This document shows, piece by piece, positions 13,852-22,178 of a DNA stretch of 34,402 nt. The position numbers and the translations under genes were made by a program. Each line of letters opens with the position of its first letter. Within the stretch, counting starts at the first letter, position 1. Under the pieces are notes generated by a model, which searched no databases, had not been told where the DNA came from, and saw nothing but the letters and a program-made list of their open reading frames with translations. Source of the stretch: an uncultured bacterium (lineage in GTDB: Bacteria; Cyanobacteriota; Vampirovibrionia; LMEP-6097); the NCBI GenBank assembly GCA_903930015.1, contig CAIYXB010000222.1, positions 1-34,402 of the forward strand. The letters run 5' to 3'.

Positions 13852-14562
13852 ATGTCAAAGACATTTTCTGTTTTAGTTTTAGTCCTGATCATGGCTCTTG
13901 GTGCCTGGTCTACTAAAATTTATGCAAAAAAAGAAACTGTAATTTTAAAAGATCATGGTAAAGAATTGAAAATTAATACTCTTGATGAAAATTCCAAGTC
14001 GAATAAAGATGATGAGTATTGTGATATAAAAGATCCGTCCCATTGTGATCCAAAGAGCAAGAAGAAACAAGATCAAAAAGTTGACTTTGCTAAATCAAAA
14101 TTTAAAACACTTAAATATAACGACCTTAATAAAATTCAAAAAAAACTTTTAGATGCTGCTGACAAAGTCTCCAAAAACTCTCATAGTCCATATTCTCACT
14201 TTCAAGTAGGAGCTGCATTGCTTTGTGATGATGGTGAAATCATCACTGGTACTAATTTTGAGAATGCTGCTTATGGTTCAACGATTTGTGCAGAGAGAGC
14301 TGCTATACTCAGAGCAAATTCACAAGGAAAAAGAAATTTTTCCAGAATCGCAATCATCGGACGTGGAAAAGATTTTGATACTATTGACCCTGTTTCACCA
14401 TGTGGTTCTTGTCGCCAAGTGATTATGGAAATCTCTCAAATCTCAAACAAGAATATCGAGGTCATTATGTCTAATTCTAAAAAAGACAAAATCATTATTT
14501 CTTCAATCCAAGAGCTACTTCCACTCGGATTTGGACCACAGAATCTAGGTATTAAGATCTAG
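13852..14562 (+). CDS. Cytidine deaminase with N-terminal signal peptide
   Basis: A 236-residue protein. Residues about 90-225 form a homotetrameric-type cytidine deaminase: SPYSHFQVGAAL, then GTNFENAAYGSTICAERAAI with zinc ligand C146 and catalytic E148, and PVSPCGSCRQVI with C184 and C187. All catalytic residues are present, so it should hydrolyse cytidine or deoxycytidine to uridine. Unusually it has about 85 extra N-terminal residues: MSKTFSVLVLVLIMALGAW is a signal peptide or membrane anchor, followed by a charged linker with two cysteines (YCDIKDPSHCDPKSK). This suggests export to the cell envelope. Ordinary Cdd proteins are about 130 residues and cytoplasmic. I use the ATG at 13852 rather than the TTG just before it. 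Its TAG overlaps the end of the converging frame. Confidence 0.85.
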   Translation: MSKTFSVLVLVLIMALGAWSTKIYAKKETVILKDHGKELKINTLDENSKSNKDDEYCDIKDPSHCDPKSKKKQDQKVDFAKSKFKTLKYNDLNKIQKKLLDAADKVSKNSHSPYSHFQVGAALLCDDGEIITGTNFENAAYGSTICAERAAILRANSQGKRNFSRIAIIGRGKDFDTIDPVSPCGSCRQVIMEISQISNKNIEVIMSNSKKDKIIISSIQELLPLGFGPQNLGIKI

Positions 14563-15151
14563 TCATCTCCTATATATATTTTAAGCTCATGACTTTGTGC
14601 TCTATCATTAGCTGAAGCTGGGGGTGGATCAAACTCAATTCCGAGTTCATTAGCTGATTGCTTTTTTATTTTTCAAAATAATTAGATATTCTTTGACCAC
14701 GTTTACCTTTTAAAGTACCTTTAATTAATTGGATTTTCTGATTGAAAGCTTCATGGGTGTCAAGCATACAAACTTGTTTCATCAATTCTTTTAATAAATC
14801 CAAAGCAATCTTTACTCTCTTCTGTAGCTCGTTTTTTGTATCAACATCATCTTCATGCTTTTTATCAGTAAAAAGTTGATCTAAATATTTTAAAAAATCA
14901 CGCAATACTAGATCTTCGTGTAAAGTTTCTACAATATTGTTTTTAATAGGACCTTTACGTCTCATTGTTTTGCCGCAGAGCAGATCCTGATAAAGAAGAG
15001 GGTCTTTCAAGTCAGATTCCCGCCTTTCCCTCTTAAAATCTTGATCTGGGTTAGCATTATCATGCTGAGCTTCAAGTTCATATCGTTCTGTAATTAGATT
15101 ATTAACCGTAACGGCAAAAAGGACTCTTCTGTGGTCAGATAACAATGCCAT
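14559..15151 (-). CDS. Unknown protein, likely frameshifted at its 3' end
   Basis: The clean frame (14666-15151, 161 residues) encodes a hydrophilic, mostly helical protein: VLFAVTVNNLITERYELEAQ at the start, a Lys/Asp-rich middle (FTDKKHEDDVDTKNEL), then LDLLKELMKQVCML and GKRGQRISNYFEK. No family is recognised. Just after its TAA, the -1 frame stays open and reads KKQSANELGIEFDPPPAS to a TAG at 14559, overlapping the converging cytidine deaminase stop. Adding one A to the AAAAA before the stop (about 14670-14675) would give one 197-residue protein. I therefore annotate the longer span; the tail is inferred. TATAAG ends 9 nt before the ATG, with no ribosome site. Confidence 0.5.
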
Positions 15152-15153
15152 CG

Positions 15154-15180
15154 CTTAGTACTTATAGTATGAATACTAAG
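15154..15180 (-). promoter_or_regulatory. Promoter with overlapping palindrome
   Basis: CTTAGTA (15154-15160) and TACTAAG (15174-15180) are perfect inverted copies around the minus-strand -10 box TATAAG (15161-15166). A repressor dimer bound here would cover the promoter of the 15151 gene. The divergent rpsO promoter is 16 bp further on. Confidence 0.4.
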
Positions 15181-15195
15181 GAAATATAAGGAAAA

Positions 15196-15224
15196 TTGTA
15201 TGACATATTGAGAAGTGCTACAAT
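15196..15224 (+). promoter_or_regulatory. rpsO promoter
   Basis: TTGTAT (15196-15201), a 17-bp spacer and TACAAT (15219-15224) with the extended TG at 15216-15217 form a good housekeeping promoter. Transcription from about 15231 leaves an 85-nt leader before rpsO. Confidence 0.65.
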
Positions 15225-15272
15225 TCAAAACGGTCTTGAAATTGTAAATTTTAAGGCTCTATTGAGATCGTC

Positions 15273-15289
15273 ATGAGCAGGAAGCTCAT
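15273..15289 (+). promoter_or_regulatory. Hairpin in the rpsO leader
   Basis: ATGAGC (15273-15278) and GCTCAT (15284-15289) form a six-pair stem with loop AGGAA, 15 nt before the AAAGGAAA ribosome site of rpsO. In several bacteria S15 binds its own leader to block translation, and this hairpin is a candidate for that. It does not match a described S15-binding fold that I can confirm. Confidence 0.35.
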
Positions 15290-15315
15290 AATAAAGGATT
15301 CAAAAAGGAAAACAA

Positions 15316-15585
15316 ATGCCAATCACTAAAGAACAAAAGCAAAGTGCTATCGATAAATTTGGAGATCATCCAAAAGATACTGGTAAAGCAGAAGTACAAA
15401 TTGCTATTTTGTCTAAGGATATCGAACTTCTTACTGAGCATCTAAAAGTTAATAAGAAAGATCATCACTCAAAAAGAGGTCTTTTCCTAAAAGTTTCAAA
15501 GCGTAAAGGCTTACTTAATTATCTTAAAGAAAATGATATCAATAGATATCGTGAAATTATTACTGCACTTGGTTTAAGAAAGTAA
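15316..15585 (+). CDS. rpsO: 30S ribosomal protein S15
   Basis: An 89-residue protein of normal S15 length. It binds the central domain of 16S rRNA early in 30S assembly and touches 23S rRNA in bridge B4. The sequence follows the family throughout: [38 protein letters not shown] (the rRNA-contacting HHSKRGL loop) and [19 protein letters not shown], ending LGLRK. A clear AAAGGAAA ribosome site precedes the ATG. The order rpsO-pnp is conserved in many bacteria; here the gap is 132 bp and holds a hairpin. Confidence 0.97.
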   Translation: MPITKEQKQSAIDKFGDHPKDTGKAEVQIAILSKDIELLTEHLKVNKKDHHSKRGLFLKVSKRKGLLNYLKENDINRYREIITALGLRK

Positions 15586-15658
15586 AATCCAAGGTAGAAT
15601 GTCTTTATAGGAATTAAAGCCTTCACTGAATTTAGTTTCTATCTTTCTTTATTTGAAT

Positions 15659-15676
15659 CAAGCTATTTTTAGCTTG
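15659..15676 (+). promoter_or_regulatory. Hairpin between rpsO and pnp
   Basis: CAAGCTA (15659-15665) and TAGCTTG (15670-15676) form a perfect seven-pair stem with a TTTT loop. No T-run follows, so a terminator is unlikely. In E. coli, RNase III cuts a stem in this interval and PNPase then represses its own message. This hairpin could be a shorter counterpart or protect the rpsO 3' end. Confidence 0.4.
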
Positions 15677-15717
15677 GGTATATTGTATTTGTATAAGAAG
15701 AAAAGGTAGAAAACAAA

Positions 15718-17997
15718 ATGTTTAAAGAACACGAATTAGAATTTGAATTTGCTGGAAAAACCATCAAGGTTAGTACTGGTAAGTACGCGCGTCAAGCGAC
15801 AAGCAGCGTAATAATCACATGCGCAGAAACCGTACTGATGGTAAACGTTACAGCAAGCGAGGAGCCAAGAGAAGGAATTGATTTTTTTCCATTAATGGTT
15901 GACTTCGAAGAAAAATTATACGCAGTCGGTCGTATCCCAGGTAGTTACGGTCGTCGCGAAGGCAAGGCTTCTGATAAAGCAGTTCTTTATTCAAGACTTA
16001 TTGATAGACCGTTTAGACCTTTATTTAAAGAGGGTTACAAAAACGATGTTCACATCGTAGTAATGACTTTAAGTGTCGATGAAAATGTACCACCTGATGT
16101 TCTTGCAATGATGGGTGCTGGCTTTGCTGTTGAACTTGCTGGTCTTCCTTATGATGGACCTGTTGGTTCTGTCAGAATTTGTTTAGACGAAAATGGTGAA
16201 TTTGCAATCAATCCTTCAGAGGCAGAGCAATTAGCTTCTGATTTAGATTTAGTTGTTGCAGGTACAAAAGATTCAATCATGATGGTTGAAGCTGGTGCAA
16301 ACTTTGTTCCAGATACTAAAGTTGTAGATGCAATTGAATTTGGTCACAAATACATTGCTGAGCAAATTGCACACATGGAAAAATTCGCTCAAATGGTTGG
16401 AGTTAAAAAAATAGAATTTACTCCACCAGAAGAAAACAAAGCACTTACAAAAATCATCGAAGAAAATGCAAAAGTTGACCTTGAGAAATCAATGATCAAC
16501 GCAACAAAAGCTTCTCGTAAAGAGCTTGTTGGCGCTGCAAAAGACAAAGTAAAAGCTGCTCTTGAGACACTAGGTGAAGATCACGAACTTAATCTTTATT
16601 TGGCGAAAGATAAAAATGCTTTTGGTGAAGCTATGAAGAAATTTGAGAAAAAACTTCTTCGTGCACAAATCAAGGACAAAGAAGTTCGTGCTGATGGACG
16701 TAAACCAACTGAAGTAAGAGAGCTTAATGTTGAAGTTAGTCAACTTCCAAAAGTTCATGGTGATGGATTATTTACTCGTGGTGATACACAGGTACTTTCA
16801 ATCGCTGCTCTTGCAACAGAGCGTATGGCAAGAGGACTTGATGGAATTGATAGTGAAACTGAGAAATTTTACATGCACAACTACAACTTTCCTTCTTGGT
16901 CAGTTGGTGAAGTAAGACCTAATCGTGGACCAGGTCGTCGTGAAATTGGCCATGGTGCACTTGCTGAAAGAGCAATTGAGCCAGCGTTACCTTCACGTAA
17001 AGACTTCCCTTATGCAATCAGAGTTGTATCAGAAGTACTTTCATCTTCTGGATCCACTTCGATGGCTGCAACTTGTGGATCTTCACTTGCCTTATTTGAT
17101 GCAGGTGTACCTATGAAGTGTGCTGTTGCTGGTGTTGCAATGGGTCTTATCCAAGAGCCTGACAAGACTGTTGTGCTGACTGACATTCATGAGCTTGAAG
17201 ATTTCCTTGGAGACATGGATTTTAAAGTTGCTGGTGATAAGGACGGAATTTCTGCACTGCAAATGGATATTAAAGTTAGAGGCATCCCAATGAAGACAAT
17301 CAGGGCAGCTATTGAGCAAGCAAAAGCAGGAAGATTGCATATGCTTGAAGCAATGAATGCTGTGATGCCTAAGCCACGAGATGGTTTGAGAGGTAATGCT
17401 CCAAGAGTAACTCAGGTAATGATACCTACTGATAAGATCGGTGCTGTGATTGGACCTGGTGGTAAAAACATCAAGATGATTATTGAAAAAACTGGTGCTG
17501 ACTTAGATATCAATGATGATGGAACTGTAAACATCTACTCAACAAGTGATGAAGCTGCTCAGATGGCTAAAGAGTATGTTGAGATTGGTGCAAATGGTGT
17601 TAAGAACGGGCAAGTTTACGATGGAGAAGTTGTAAAAGTTCTTGATGGCGTTGGTGCGATTGTAGAGATGATCGCAGGTGCTTCAGGTCTTGTACATATC
17701 TCACAGATTGCTGTTGAGAGAGTTGATGATGTCAATGCTTATGTTAAAGTTGGAGACAAAGTAAAAGTTAGAGTACAAGGTACTGACTTTAAAGGAAGAA
17801 CTTCACTTTCAATTAAAGAAGTTGATCATCCACCTACTGAAGAAGAAGTCAAAGCGCGCGAAGAAAAAGCTAAAAGCGGTGGAGATAGAGACCGTGGAGA
17901 TAGGGATCGCGGCGGAAGAGGCGGCGATCGTAGAGGCGGTGGAAGAGATAACAGAGACCGTGGCTCTAGAGATAGAAAAGAAGAGGCTAACGCCTAA
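15718..17997 (+). CDS. pnp: Polyribonucleotide nucleotidyltransferase (PNPase)
   Basis: A 759-residue enzyme that degrades RNA 3' to 5' with phosphate, releasing nucleoside diphosphates. The order of parts is standard: first RNase PH domain (about 15-145, IPGSYGRREGKASDKAVLYS), helical linker, second catalytic RNase PH domain (about 315-545, GDTQVLSIAAL, FPSWSVGEVRPNRGPGRREI, SSSGSTSMAATCG, GDMDFKVAGDKDG), KH domain (about 565-625, IGAVIGPGGKNIKMII) and S1 domain (about 630-700, GLVHISQIA). It ends in an Arg/Gly/Asp-rich tail (about 715-755) that may add RNA binding or self-association. The start is backed by an AAAGGTAG ribosome site. It is followed by a terminator. Confidence 0.97.
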   Translation: MFKEHELEFEFAGKTIKVSTGKYARQATSSVIITCAETVLMVNVTASEEPREGIDFFPLMVDFEEKLYAVGRIPGSYGRREGKASDKAVLYSRLIDRPFRPLFKEGYKNDVHIVVMTLSVDENVPPDVLAMMGAGFAVELAGLPYDGPVGSVRICLDENGEFAINPSEAEQLASDLDLVVAGTKDSIMMVEAGANFVPDTKVVDAIEFGHKYIAEQIAHMEKFAQMVGVKKIEFTPPEENKALTKIIEENAKVDLEKSMINATKASRKELVGAAKDKVKAALETLGEDHELNLYLAKDKNAFGEAMKKFEKKLLRAQIKDKEVRADGRKPTEVRELNVEVSQLPKVHGDGLFTRGDTQVLSIAALATERMARGLDGIDSETEKFYMHNYNFPSWSVGEVRPNRGPGRREIGHGALAERAIEPALPSRKDFPYAIRVVSEVLSSSGSTSMAATCGSSLALFDAGVPMKCAVAGVAMGLIQEPDKTVVLTDIHELEDFLGDMDFKVAGDKDGISALQMDIKVRGIPMKTIRAAIEQAKAGRLHMLEAMNAVMPKPRDGLRGNAPRVTQVMIPTDKIGAVIGPGGKNIKMIIEKTGADLDINDDGTVNIYSTSDEAAQMAKEYVEIGANGVKNGQVYDGEVVKVLDGVGAIVEMIAGASGLVHISQIAVERVDDVNAYVKVGDKVKVRVQGTDFKGRTSLSIKEVDHPPTEEEVKAREEKAKSGGDRDRGDRDRGGRGGDRRGGGRDNRDRGSRDRKEEANA

Positions 17998-18050
17998 GCA
18001 CACTCGCCTATCACCGGTGCGTATTCATTGAAAATAACAAACAAAGAAAT

Positions 18051-18081
18051 AAGGGACTTCGCAAGGAGTCCTTTATTTTTT
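18051..18081 (+). terminator. Terminator after pnp
   Basis: AAGGGACT (18051-18058) and AGTCCTTT (18067-18074) form an eight-pair stem around the loop TCGCAAGG, and a T-rich run (ATTTTTT) follows. It ends the rpsO-pnp transcript. Confidence 0.85.
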
Positions 18082-18114
18082 GACTTGATTAGATGTTTTT
18101 AAATGAAGATTGTA

Positions 18115-18161
18115 TTGACTTAATTATTAATGTTACATATCTTACTTTGATAATCTATAAT
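18115..18161 (+). promoter_or_regulatory. Promoter region of the APC permease
   Basis: TTGACT (18115-18120), 17 bp and TATCTT (18138-18143) fit a promoter. A second -10 box TATAAT (18156-18161) ends 9 nt before the ATG at 18171, and that spacing would give a leaderless message. Both favour the start at 18171 over the ATG at 18093. Confidence 0.5.
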
Positions 18162-18170
18162 TCTTTTCAT

Positions 18171-19910
18171 ATGATTATTGAAAGACTTTTTCGTAAAAAG
18201 AATATTGTGGAATTAAATGAAGAACCTGTTGATAGCGTTGGTCATATTAATTTAAACAGAATCCTTACCACAAAAGATTTAACTGCCCTTGGTGTTGCAG
18301 CGATTATTGGTGCTGGTGTGTTTAGTACTGTAGGGCGCGCTTGTTTTAATGGTGGACCAGCGGTTTCGCTACTTTTTGTTTTTACTGCAATTACTTGCGC
18401 TTTTTGCGCTCTTTGTTATGCAGAGTTTGCATCAAGAGTACCAGTAGCAGGTAGTGCTTATACTTATGCATATGTAGCCTTCGGTGAAATAATTGCTTGG
18501 ATAATTGGCTGGAACCTTATTATGGAATATGCAATTGGAAACATCACCGTTGCTATTGCTTGGTCAAGTAATTTAGTAAGTTTTTTAGCTGGTTTTGGAC
18601 TACGCATACCAGATTATCTTGCAAATAGTTATATGGGTGCTTATAAAGCCCACATAAAGTACATGGAGATTACATCTCAAACTGTAACTCCAGAGATAGT
18701 CGAGATCCCAGATCATATTAAATATCTACATGAAGTATGGATGAATGCACCTCAAATATTTGGCTATCATTTGATAATCAACTTACCTGCTTTTATTAGT
18801 GTTGTTTTGATTACAATCCTTGTTTATGTTGGTGTAAAAGAATCTCGAAATATTACAGTCTTTATGGTTGTATTCAAAGTGGTTGTAGTAGTTTTAGTAA
18901 TCCTTATTGGTGCTTTTTATGTCAACCCTGAGAACTGGGTGCCGTTTGCACCAAACGGTGTCAGTGGCGTAATGCAAGGAGTGTCAGCGGTATTTTTTGC
19001 TTATGTTGGCTTTGATGCAATTTCAACAACTGCAGAAGAATGTAAAAATCCACAAAAAGATCTTCCTCAGGGAATGATTAATTCGCTTTTGATTTGTACT
19101 GTTCTATATATTGGGATTGCAGTTGTTTTAACTGGAATGGTTAAATATACGAAATTAAATGTTGGAGATTTTATTGTTGTAGCTTTCAATGCAGTTGGTT
19201 TACATTGGTTGGGTGGAGTACTTGCGCTTAGTGCAGTTATCGCAACTACAAGTGTAATGCTTGTGTTTCAGTTAGCTCAACCGCGTATTTGGATGGCTAT
19301 GAGTCGTGATGGTCTTTTACCTAAGAAGTTTTCTTACGTTCACCCAAAATTCCTTACACCAAGTTTTGCAACGATAGTTATGGGCGTCATGGTGGCTTTC
19401 CCAACTCTTATTCTTGATGCTGAACTTGCGACAGATATGAATAGTATTGGTACTTTGTTTGCTTTTGCTGCTGTATGTGCTGGTATTTTAATGCTGCCTA
19501 AAGAAGGTACTCACGGTAAATTTATGGTGCCATTTATTAATGGGCGATATTTAATTCCTGGACTTGCTTTGATTAGTGTTTTATTGTTTTATGTTTATAA
19601 TCATACAAATTTTCTAGAATTTTTTAGTTTTAGTCATGAGAGCCTAACTCCAATGCAAGTATTTATAAACAAGATTCCATATTTAAGCTTCTTTGCTTTA
19701 GTAATCTTGATGTCTATTTTAAGTTTTGTAAAAAAACTTTCTGTAATTCCCGTTCTAGGATTACTTTCATGTTTTTATCTAATGACTGAACTTGGAATTA
19801 ATAACTGGCTAAGATTTGGAGTTTGGTTATTGATAGGAATTTTGATTTATCTTGTTTACGGTTATCGCAATAGCAAAATGTCAAAAAAGATTGATAGCAC
19901 AGCAAATTAA
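18171..19910 (+). CDS. APC-family amino acid permease (CAT-like)
   Basis: A 579-residue inner-membrane transporter of the amino acid-polyamine-organocation superfamily, close to the cationic amino acid transporter group. After a short cytoplasmic start (MIIERLFRKKN) come the helix-1 substrate motif GVAAIIGAGVFSTVGRA, helix 2-3 residues YAEFASRVPVAGSAYTYAYV and GEIIAWIIGWNLIMEYAIG, the helix-6 stretch AVFFAYVGFDAISTTAEECKN (shown in part) and loop 8-9 QPRIWMAMSRDGLLP. About 13-14 helices are visible. It should import amino acids with protons, though the substrate is not certain. I start it at 18171 because the promoter boxes lie upstream; the frame is open back to 18093. The Na/Pi gene starts 2 nt after its stop. 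Confidence 0.9.
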   Translation: MIIERLFRKKNIVELNEEPVDSVGHINLNRILTTKDLTALGVAAIIGAGVFSTVGRACFNGGPAVSLLFVFTAITCAFCALCYAEFASRVPVAGSAYTYAYVAFGEIIAWIIGWNLIMEYAIGNITVAIAWSSNLVSFLAGFGLRIPDYLANSYMGAYKAHIKYMEITSQTVTPEIVEIPDHIKYLHEVWMNAPQIFGYHLIINLPAFISVVLITILVYVGVKESRNITVFMVVFKVVVVVLVILIGAFYVNPENWVPFAPNGVSGVMQGVSAVFFAYVGFDAISTTAEECKNPQKDLPQGMINSLLICTVLYIGIAVVLTGMVKYTKLNVGDFIVVAFNAVGLHWLGGVLALSAVIATTSVMLVFQLAQPRIWMAMSRDGLLPKKFSYVHPKFLTPSFATIVMGVMVAFPTLILDAELATDMNSIGTLFAFAAVCAGILMLPKEGTHGKFMVPFINGRYLIPGLALISVLLFYVYNHTNFLEFFSFSHESLTPMQVFINKIPYLSFFALVILMSILSFVKKLSVIPVLGLLSCFYLMTELGINNWLRFGVWLLIGILIYLVYGYRNSKMSKKIDSTAN

Positions 19911-19912
19911 AT

Positions 19913-21535
19913 ATGTTTGAACAACAGATTTTTTTAAAATTTTTTGGACTCTTGGGTGGTGCATCTCTATTGCTTTACGGGTTAGATTTAATGTCACAAA
20001 ATCTATCAAAAATGGCCGGGAATTCTTTAAGATTAATATTAGAGAAGGCTACTCAAACACCAATCTTAGGCTTATTAATAGGCGCTTTTGTAACAGGCTT
20101 AGTAAATAGTTCAAGTGCAGTAACTTCGATTCTTGTTTCTTTTGTTCAATCAAATTTGATGACTTTTGAAAAAAGTATCGCAGTTATTTTAGGCGCTAAT
20201 ATTGGCAGTACGGTGACAGGTCAGATCATGGCGTTTGATATTACCAAATGGGCTATGGCGATTATATTTTTAAGTTTTACTGCACGAGCTTGTGCAAAAG
20301 ATTCCAATACGAAATATTTATCTATGATCACAATGGGTCTAGGAATTCTTTTCCTTGGCCTTGAGTATATGTCAAGTTCAATGGTGAGCTTTAGGGAATC
20401 GAAGTTTTTTATTGATCTTATGATTCAATGTGAAGATGTTTGGTTTGGAATTGTAATTGGTGCTGTGTTTACTGCAATTATCCATTCAAGTGGCGCGTTC
20501 ACAGGAATAATCATAGGACTTGCGATGCAAAATCTTATAACGCTGGAGATTGCTGTACCTTTGATCCTCGGGTCAAATATTGGAACTTGTGTTACGGCAT
20601 GGATCGCTTCGATCGGCTCAGGGACCTCTGCCAAGAGAGTTGCAATGGCTCATATACTTTATAATTTAATTGGAGTTCTAATGTTTGCATTTTGGGTTCC
20701 AGATTTTATAAAATTAACAAAGTTTTTTACTCCTGATTCAAGTGATGTACCTCGATTAATAGCTAATGCACAAACCTATTTCAATATATTTTCGGCAATA
20801 ATTTTTCTGCCATTCTTAAAGCAATTAGAGTGGTTGACAAAGATGTGTGTGAAGCAAGGAAAAGAAGAAGATAGGACTATTTATCTACTTCCAAATGTAA
20901 AAGAATTTTCATTCAATCCAGAATTACTTTTACTTAGCTCAACTAAAGCTATAAGAGAATACAAAAATCAGATCAAGGAGATTTTGTGGCTCGCAAGATC
21001 TTCATTTATTTCTAGAAATCATAAGATCTCTAGAAAAATTATTTATCTCAATGAACTTCAAGAAAAAAATAGATTCCAGATTCTAGATTTTTTAAATAAA
21101 GTTGGAAAGCTTAAACTTCCCTACTTGCAGGTTGAAAGAATCATTCACCAAGTTACTTTGACAAATGAGATTCACAACCTAGCAATGAAAATACAGCTTT
21201 CACGAGATATTCTTAATAAAAATATAGAAGAAATAAAATATCAATCTTATGATAAACATTTTACGTTAGCAGTAAAATATTTCTCTAAGGCATGCAATTC
21301 GATACTAAACGATTCTCTAGATGATGCTTATAGAGTTATTAATTATTTAGATAAATCTAAAAAAGTAACAGAAGAGTTTCGTAAGAAAACTATTGAGAAT
21401 CTCAAACTTGATTCTGATAGTCATGAAGCAGAAAAAATTACTTTATGGTTGATCGAGTTTATTGATTCTATAAATTCTTGTTCTTATAAAATTTCAACTA
21501 TGTCGATAGAGAAATATAATCGACATGGAATTTAG
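19913..21535 (+). CDS. Na+/phosphate cotransporter with PhoU-like domain
   Basis: A 540-residue protein with two Na_Pi_cotrans (PF02690) repeats and a PhoU-like cytoplasmic helical tail (about residues 330-530). Repeat one has GLVNSSSAVTSILVSFVQ and VILGANIGSTVTGQ; repeat two has AIIHSSGAFTGIIIG and LILGSNIGTCVTAW. These SSS/SSG and GxNIGT motifs bind phosphate and sodium. It imports phosphate using the Na+ gradient, like NptA/YjbB-type proteins, although some bacterial members act in export. It is complete and lies 2 nt after the APC permease gene in a likely operon. No Pho-box-like sequence precedes it. Confidence 0.88.
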   Translation: MFEQQIFLKFFGLLGGASLLLYGLDLMSQNLSKMAGNSLRLILEKATQTPILGLLIGAFVTGLVNSSSAVTSILVSFVQSNLMTFEKSIAVILGANIGSTVTGQIMAFDITKWAMAIIFLSFTARACAKDSNTKYLSMITMGLGILFLGLEYMSSSMVSFRESKFFIDLMIQCEDVWFGIVIGAVFTAIIHSSGAFTGIIIGLAMQNLITLEIAVPLILGSNIGTCVTAWIASIGSGTSAKRVAMAHILYNLIGVLMFAFWVPDFIKLTKFFTPDSSDVPRLIANAQTYFNIFSAIIFLPFLKQLEWLTKMCVKQGKEEDRTIYLLPNVKEFSFNPELLLLSSTKAIREYKNQIKEILWLARSSFISRNHKISRKIIYLNELQEKNRFQILDFLNKVGKLKLPYLQVERIIHQVTLTNEIHNLAMKIQLSRDILNKNIEEIKYQSYDKHFTLAVKYFSKACNSILNDSLDDAYRVINYLDKSKKVTEEFRKKTIENLKLDSDSHEAEKITLWLIEFIDSINSCSYKISTMSIEKYNRHGI

Positions 21536-21591
21536 TAAGATAAGATATTAATTCCAGCAATCAATACGACTTTTTTGGGTAAAAAGTAAGT

Positions 21592-22134
21592 ATGCACACC
21601 TTGGACTATAAGAGTCTATTTTTAAATATTAACGGTGAGTTTTTTGTACAAATTCTTGTTTTACTTTTTTGCGCTGGTTTAATTGGCCTAGAAAGGCAAA
21701 TCAGTAAAAAACCTTCTGGAATTAGAACCTCGATCCTTATTGCACTTGGCTCAATGCTATTTGTTAAATACAGTATTATAGCTGGTCAAGACAATATGGC
21801 TGTGAACGCTGATCCTGCTAGAGTTATGGGACAAGTAGTGTCAGGGATTGGTTTTTTGGGTGCTGGTACAATTATGAACCGTCAAGGTTTGGTGGCAGGA
21901 CTTACAACCGCGTCCTGTATATGGGTGGAAGCAGCTATTGGAGCTGTTGTTGCACTTGGATACTATGTTGATGCAGTGATTTTTTCATTGCTTTGTGTAT
22001 TTGTATTGCAAGGGCTCTCAAAACTTGAGGTTTGGTTTAGGCTTTCAAAAAACGTTAAGGGTAGCGGTAGAGTGCGGGAAGGCGTAGGAAGATTTATCAA
22101 CGAGGACTCTGAATCGGATTCTTACGAAGACTGA
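21592..22134 (+). CDS. MgtC/SapB family membrane protein
   Basis: A 180-residue protein with four or five helices in the N-terminal MgtC domain. Motifs are LLFCAGLIGLERQI, KPSGIRTSILIALGSMLFV, VSGIGFLGAGTIM and GLTTASCIWVEAAIGAVVALG. A short charged tail follows (FINEDSESDSYED), and the ACT-like C-terminal domain of longer MgtC proteins is absent. MgtC proteins are tied to growth in low magnesium and, in pathogens, to inhibition of F-type ATP synthase; YhiD-like short forms are of unknown role. It follows the Na/Pi transporter gene by 56 nt, probably in the same transcript. Confidence 0.88.
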   Translation: MHTLDYKSLFLNINGEFFVQILVLLFCAGLIGLERQISKKPSGIRTSILIALGSMLFVKYSIIAGQDNMAVNADPARVMGQVVSGIGFLGAGTIMNRQGLVAGLTTASCIWVEAAIGAVVALGYYVDAVIFSLLCVFVLQGLSKLEVWFRLSKNVKGSGRVREGVGRFINEDSESDSYED

Positions 22135-22178
22135 CACTATCCAGTAAATAAAAAATTTTTTCAGTAAAATGTGAATAA

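Noticed and set aside
15659-15676. Terminator between rpsO and pnp
   Set aside because: The hairpin is not followed by a T-run.
16570-17340. Several open frames of 60-80 codons on both strands inside pnp
   Set aside because: They are shadows of the strongly conserved pnp reading frame.
18093-18170. Upstream ATG at 18093 for the APC permease
   Set aside because: It begins 12 nt after the pnp terminator, and the promoter boxes at 18115-18161 lie downstream of it. The extra residues are not typical of the family.
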